Assembly (NCBI GenBank): GCA_964403885.1
Contig: CAYOHY010000002.1
Location: forward strand, 26,089 to 90,088
DNA: 64,000 bases
Direction of reading: 5' to 3'
Source: CAYOHY01 sp964403885
Lineage (GTDB): Bacteria > Actinomycetota > Coriobacteriia > Anaerosomatales > PHET01
This document shows, piece by piece, positions 61,292 through 64,000 of the stretch. Positions within the stretch are counted from its first letter, which is position 1; every line of letters starts with the position of its first letter. The notes beneath the pieces were generated by a model. It searched no databases. It worked only from the letters and a program-made list of their open reading frames with translations, and was not told the DNA's origin. Position numbers and translations under genes: made by a program.

Positions 61292-62953
61292 CTAGTCCTC
61301 CAGCACGACCCCGCACGCATCGGCAAGCGCCGAGACGAACATCGCCAGGCTGTCCTCGGAGGCGTCCTCCAAGTCGACGCGCAGTACGCGGCGCTCGTTC
61401 TCGGCCAGGGTGACGAGGTCGCCCTCGGCCTGGGCGCGGTGCAGGGCGGCGAGGCCCCACGTCTGGCCGGGGACCGGCAGGTCGGTCTCGTCGCGCGTGG
61501 TCACGAGCATGAACACGCCGCGGTTGGGGCCGCCCTTGTGGTACTGCCCGGTCGAGTGCAGGTAGCGCGGGCCGATCTCGAGCGTCACGGGCACACCCAG
61601 CTCCGCCGAGATGGCCGGAATCGCCTGCGAGAGCGGCGCGAGCAGCTCCTCATCGGCGGGGAGGTAGGCGAGGATGGCGAGGTAGTCGTCGGTCTCCAGG
61701 GCAGCGATGGCGTGGCCCAGGCCGGTGGCGAGCGACGCCTCGGTGTGGGCGGGGTCCGGCAGCGTGCCCGCGAACGTGAGGCCCACGCCGCTGACGGCCG
61801 CGGTAGGCTGGGGCGGCATCACGCGACCCTCGAGCACCTCGGCGGTGGCGGCCTTGGCGGCCGCGACGTTGGGCTGGCCAAAGGGGTTCACGCCCATGAG
61901 CGGCCCCATGAGCGCGACCGCGTGCTCCCAGCGCACGAACTCGGCGCCCAGATCGTACGGGTCGCGCAGAACGATCTCGTGCACCGGCACGTGCTGGGCG
62001 AGGTCCTCGGCCCATCCGGCGAGCCGTGCGTCGCTTTCGAAGCGCACCGCCACCACGCAGCGGTCCGGCCCGTAGCCGATGGGCTTGCTGGGCGAGAGCT
62101 CGACCACCGGCAGGATGCCCGTGTGGTGCTTGCCCAGCGACTCGGCCACCAGCTGCTCGACCCACAGCCCAAACGACTCGAGGCCGGGCGAGGAGACGAT
62201 CGTGAGCTTGTCGCGTCCGGCCTCGCACCAGTCCGCGGCAAAGGCGGCGAGCGCAGCGGCGGGGTTGTCCTCGGCCGGTGCGGCGCAGGCACGCTCGACC
62301 GGCAGCGCGCGCTCGATGAGCGCGTCGACGTCGACGCCCAGCAGCGCGGCGGGCAGCAGCCCAAAGACCGTGAGCGCCGAGTACCGCCCGCCCACCGTGG
62401 CCGGCGAGTTCACCACGGCACGAAAGCCCTGCGCGGCGGCGAAGGTCTCGAGCGGGGTGCCCGGATCGGTGACGGCGATGAAGCGGCGTCCGGCCTCGTC
62501 CACGCCCAGCGTGTCGTCGGCGGCGCCTCGGAAGATCGCGTAGAGCGAGAGGGGCTCGATGGTCGTGCCGGACTTGCTGGAGACCAGGAACACCGAGGAC
62601 TCGAAGGGCAGCGACTTCACCGCGTCCACGATCGAGACCGGCGAGGTGGTGTCGAGCACGTGCAGATGAGGACCGGCACCGTCACCCGCGAGCACCTCGC
62701 CGATGACGAGCGACGCGAGCGAGCTGCCGCCCATGCCCAGCAGCACCACGTCGGTGAGGCCTTCGTCGCGCAGCTCCTGTGCGAGCGGGGCGATGCGTGC
62801 GAGCGCCTCCGGGGCGTCTGCGGCAAGCGCGGTCCAGCCCAGGTTGGCGGTCACCTCGGCCTGCTCGGCGGGGGTTTCTGCGAAGAGTGACGCGTCGCGC
62901 GCGGCAAGGCGGGCGGGTGCGTCGAGCGTGGTGAGTGTGTCGAGTGCGGACAT
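61292..62953 (-). CDS. pgi: Phosphoglucose isomerase-like protein (two SIS domains)
   Basis: 553 aa from ATG 62953, GGAGG 10 nt upstream. SIS domains: LLGMGGSSLASLVIGEVL, VSSKSGTTIEPLSLYAIF, PATVGGRYSALTVFGLLPAAL and, near the C-terminus, LEIGPRYLHSTGQYHKGGPN. This is the pattern of the Pgi half of fused transaldolase/glucose-6-phosphate isomerases; here it stands alone. Expected reaction: glucose 6-phosphate to fructose 6-phosphate. One nt separates it from the EamA stop, so the two form an operon. Confidence 0.88.
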   Translation of the reverse strand: MSALDTLTTLDAPARLAARDASLFAETPAEQAEVTANLGWTALAADAPEALARIAPLAQELRDEGLTDVVLLGMGGSSLASLVIGEVLAGDGAGPHLHVLDTTSPVSIVDAVKSLPFESSVFLVSSKSGTTIEPLSLYAIFRGAADDTLGVDEAGRRFIAVTDPGTPLETFAAAQGFRAVVNSPATVGGRYSALTVFGLLPAALLGVDVDALIERALPVERACAAPAEDNPAAALAAFAADWCEAGRDKLTIVSSPGLESFGLWVEQLVAESLGKHHTGILPVVELSPSKPIGYGPDRCVVAVRFESDARLAGWAEDLAQHVPVHEIVLRDPYDLGAEFVRWEHAVALMGPLMGVNPFGQPNVAAAKAATAEVLEGRVMPPQPTAAVSGVGLTFAGTLPDPAHTEASLATGLGHAIAALETDDYLAILAYLPADEELLAPLSQAIPAISAELGVPVTLEIGPRYLHSTGQYHKGGPNRGVFMLVTTRDETDLPVPGQTWGLAALHRAQAEGDLVTLAENERRVLRVDLEDASEDSLAMFVSALADACGVVLED

Positions 62954-62954
62954 C

Positions 62955-63962
62955 TCATGCCTCCGAGAGGGGAGTGGTCTGGGGGGTTTCTACCCCGTCG
63001 TCTTCAGTGGGACGTTCATCGGTGCCGGCTGCTTCGAGCGGGACGGTCTCGACGCCCTCGCGCGCCTCGAGCCGGGCGACCACCACGCCGCCCGCGACCA
63101 CCATCGCACCGCCGATGACGGTGGGGACGGTCAGCTGCTCGCCCAAGAACAGCGCGGCGAAGAGCACGGCGCTCGCCGGTTCGACGTAGGTGAGGATCGC
63201 GGCGTGATCGGTGCGCACTCGGCGCAGGCCGCCCAGGAAGAAGAAGCCGGCGGCCGCGGTGTGCACGGTGCCAAGCGTCACGAGCGCCGCGTACGCCTGC
63301 CAGGAGGTGGGGCCGTCGCCGCGCGCGTAGGCGGCGACCACGAACGGTGCGAGCACGAGCACCGCGACCCCGTACTCGACCAGCATGAGCGCACCGCTCG
63401 AGATGCCGCGCAGGATCTTCTTGGAGCGCAGCAGCAAGGTGGCGTAGGTGAGCGACGAGGCGAACGCGAGCACGGCGCCCAGCAGCTCCTGGCCGCCGGT
63501 GATCCGAAGCCCCTGAGGAGCGAGGATGGTGATGATGCCGCCCAGCGCAAGCACCAGGGGAGCGACCACGCGCACGTCGAAGCGCTCCTTGGTGATGAAC
63601 GGCGCCAGCGCGGCGACGAACACCGGCCCGCAGTACGCGAGCAGCTCCGCGGTGGCGACGTTGGTGAGGTCGAGCGCGGTGAGGAACAGGAACCAGTTGA
63701 GCGTGAGGATCAGGCCCTGTACCGCCACCTGACCCAGCTTTCGCCGAGACAACCCGCGAAACTCGCCCAGCCGCCCGGTGAACAGCATCCACGCGCCGAT
63801 GACGAGCCCCGCGCACCCCATCCGGAAGAACACGGTGATGACGCTCGCGCCGTCGGCGACCCGGATGACCAGCGGGATAGTGCCCCAGACCAAGCCCGCG
63901 ATGGCAACGCGCGCGAGTCCCGACATCCGCTCACGCGGGTCTGTGGCCATATCCGGAGTCAT
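62955..63962 (-). CDS. EamA/DMT-family transporter
   Basis: 335 aa, ten membrane helices in two EamA repeats (LVWGTIPLVIRVADGAS; YCGPVFVAALAPF; YVEPASAVLFAALFLGEQLT). C-terminal 45 residues acidic and cytoplasmic. These transporters export amino acids or metabolites. On the minus strand TATCAT (63971-63976) lies 8 nt before the ATG, again predicting a very short or absent leader; ATG 63950 is an alternative start. Confidence 0.92.
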   Translation of the reverse strand: MTPDMATDPRERMSGLARVAIAGLVWGTIPLVIRVADGASVITVFFRMGCAGLVIGAWMLFTGRLGEFRGLSRRKLGQVAVQGLILTLNWFLFLTALDLTNVATAELLAYCGPVFVAALAPFITKERFDVRVVAPLVLALGGIITILAPQGLRITGGQELLGAVLAFASSLTYATLLLRSKKILRGISSGALMLVEYGVAVLVLAPFVVAAYARGDGPTSWQAYAALVTLGTVHTAAAGFFFLGGLRRVRTDHAAILTYVEPASAVLFAALFLGEQLTVPTVIGGAMVVAGGVVVARLEAREGVETVPLEAAGTDERPTEDDGVETPQTTPLSEA

Positions 63963-64000
63963 GGTCTGTGATGATACTGGAACGGGGCGGGCGGGGAGTG

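Overview
The window is 64 kb of GC-rich, densely coded bacterial DNA. Genes are short-spaced, GTG starts are frequent, and many neighbours overlap by 4 nt (ATGA/GTGA). The content points to an anaerobic Actinomycetota member, with Coriobacteriia my best guess: a four-subunit pyruvate-type 2-oxoacid:ferredoxin oxidoreductase, a FeFe-hydrogenase-like sensor, two bacteriohemerythrins, a PocR-type sensor, an AmrS-like radical SAM enzyme, PadR and TipA-like MerR regulators, and families of large secreted proteins. The lineage is inferred from gene content; no rRNA or tRNA gene is present.

Layout. 1-5.7 kb: a truncated secreted DUF4091-like protein, a PASTA membrane protein abutting a hemerythrin, a TipA-like MerR regulator with a textbook 19-bp-spacer promoter, a GlnD-tail-like double ACT protein and a transglutaminase-like protein. 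5.7-10.4 kb: membrane proteins, lipoproteins, a GNAT acetyltransferase and an ABC ATPase. 10.4-14.4 kb: a PadR - ABC ATPase - FtsX permease exporter operon with a clear promoter. 14.4-16.1 kb: an AlkD-like repair protein, a second hemerythrin, and a NifQ-family gene with an in-frame TGA exactly at the first metal-ligand cysteine (selenoprotein candidate). 16.1-27.6 kb: six paralogous secreted proteins, two of them subtilisin-like proteases, all ending in the same two-part C-terminal module, plus a small lipoprotein. 27.6-35.5 kb: DEAD-box helicase, cardiolipin synthase, hydrolase/nitroreductase pair, DedA, NapH-type ferredoxin membrane protein and a bacterial eRF1-like protein. 35.7-42.0 kb: housekeeping block ffs-dnaX-ybaB-recR followed by porGDAB. 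42.1-53.1 kb: a binding-protein lipoprotein coupled to an HD-GYP sensor, lysC-asd, a two-component system, a PocR-GAF-HD-GYP protein and queT, the last split by a 100-N scaffold gap whose flanks are the same 55 nt. 53.2-64 kb: an FeFe-hydrogenase-like/GGDEF fusion, an AmrS-like radical SAM enzyme, a DsbA-family protein, a glycosyltransferase-like protein, a TauE/SafE exporter, a GNAT protein, a LytTR regulator, a phosphodiesterase, a Pgi-like isomerase and an EamA transporter.

How the parts work together. The por operon supplies reduced ferredoxin; the hydrogenase-like/GGDEF protein may couple H2 or redox state to c-di-GMP, which two HD-GYP proteins could degrade. The secreted cluster looks like a surface or extracellular programme sharing one export or attachment module. 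The strongest candidates for something new are the Sec-NifQ gene, the hydrogenase-like/GGDEF fusion and the shared C-terminal module.
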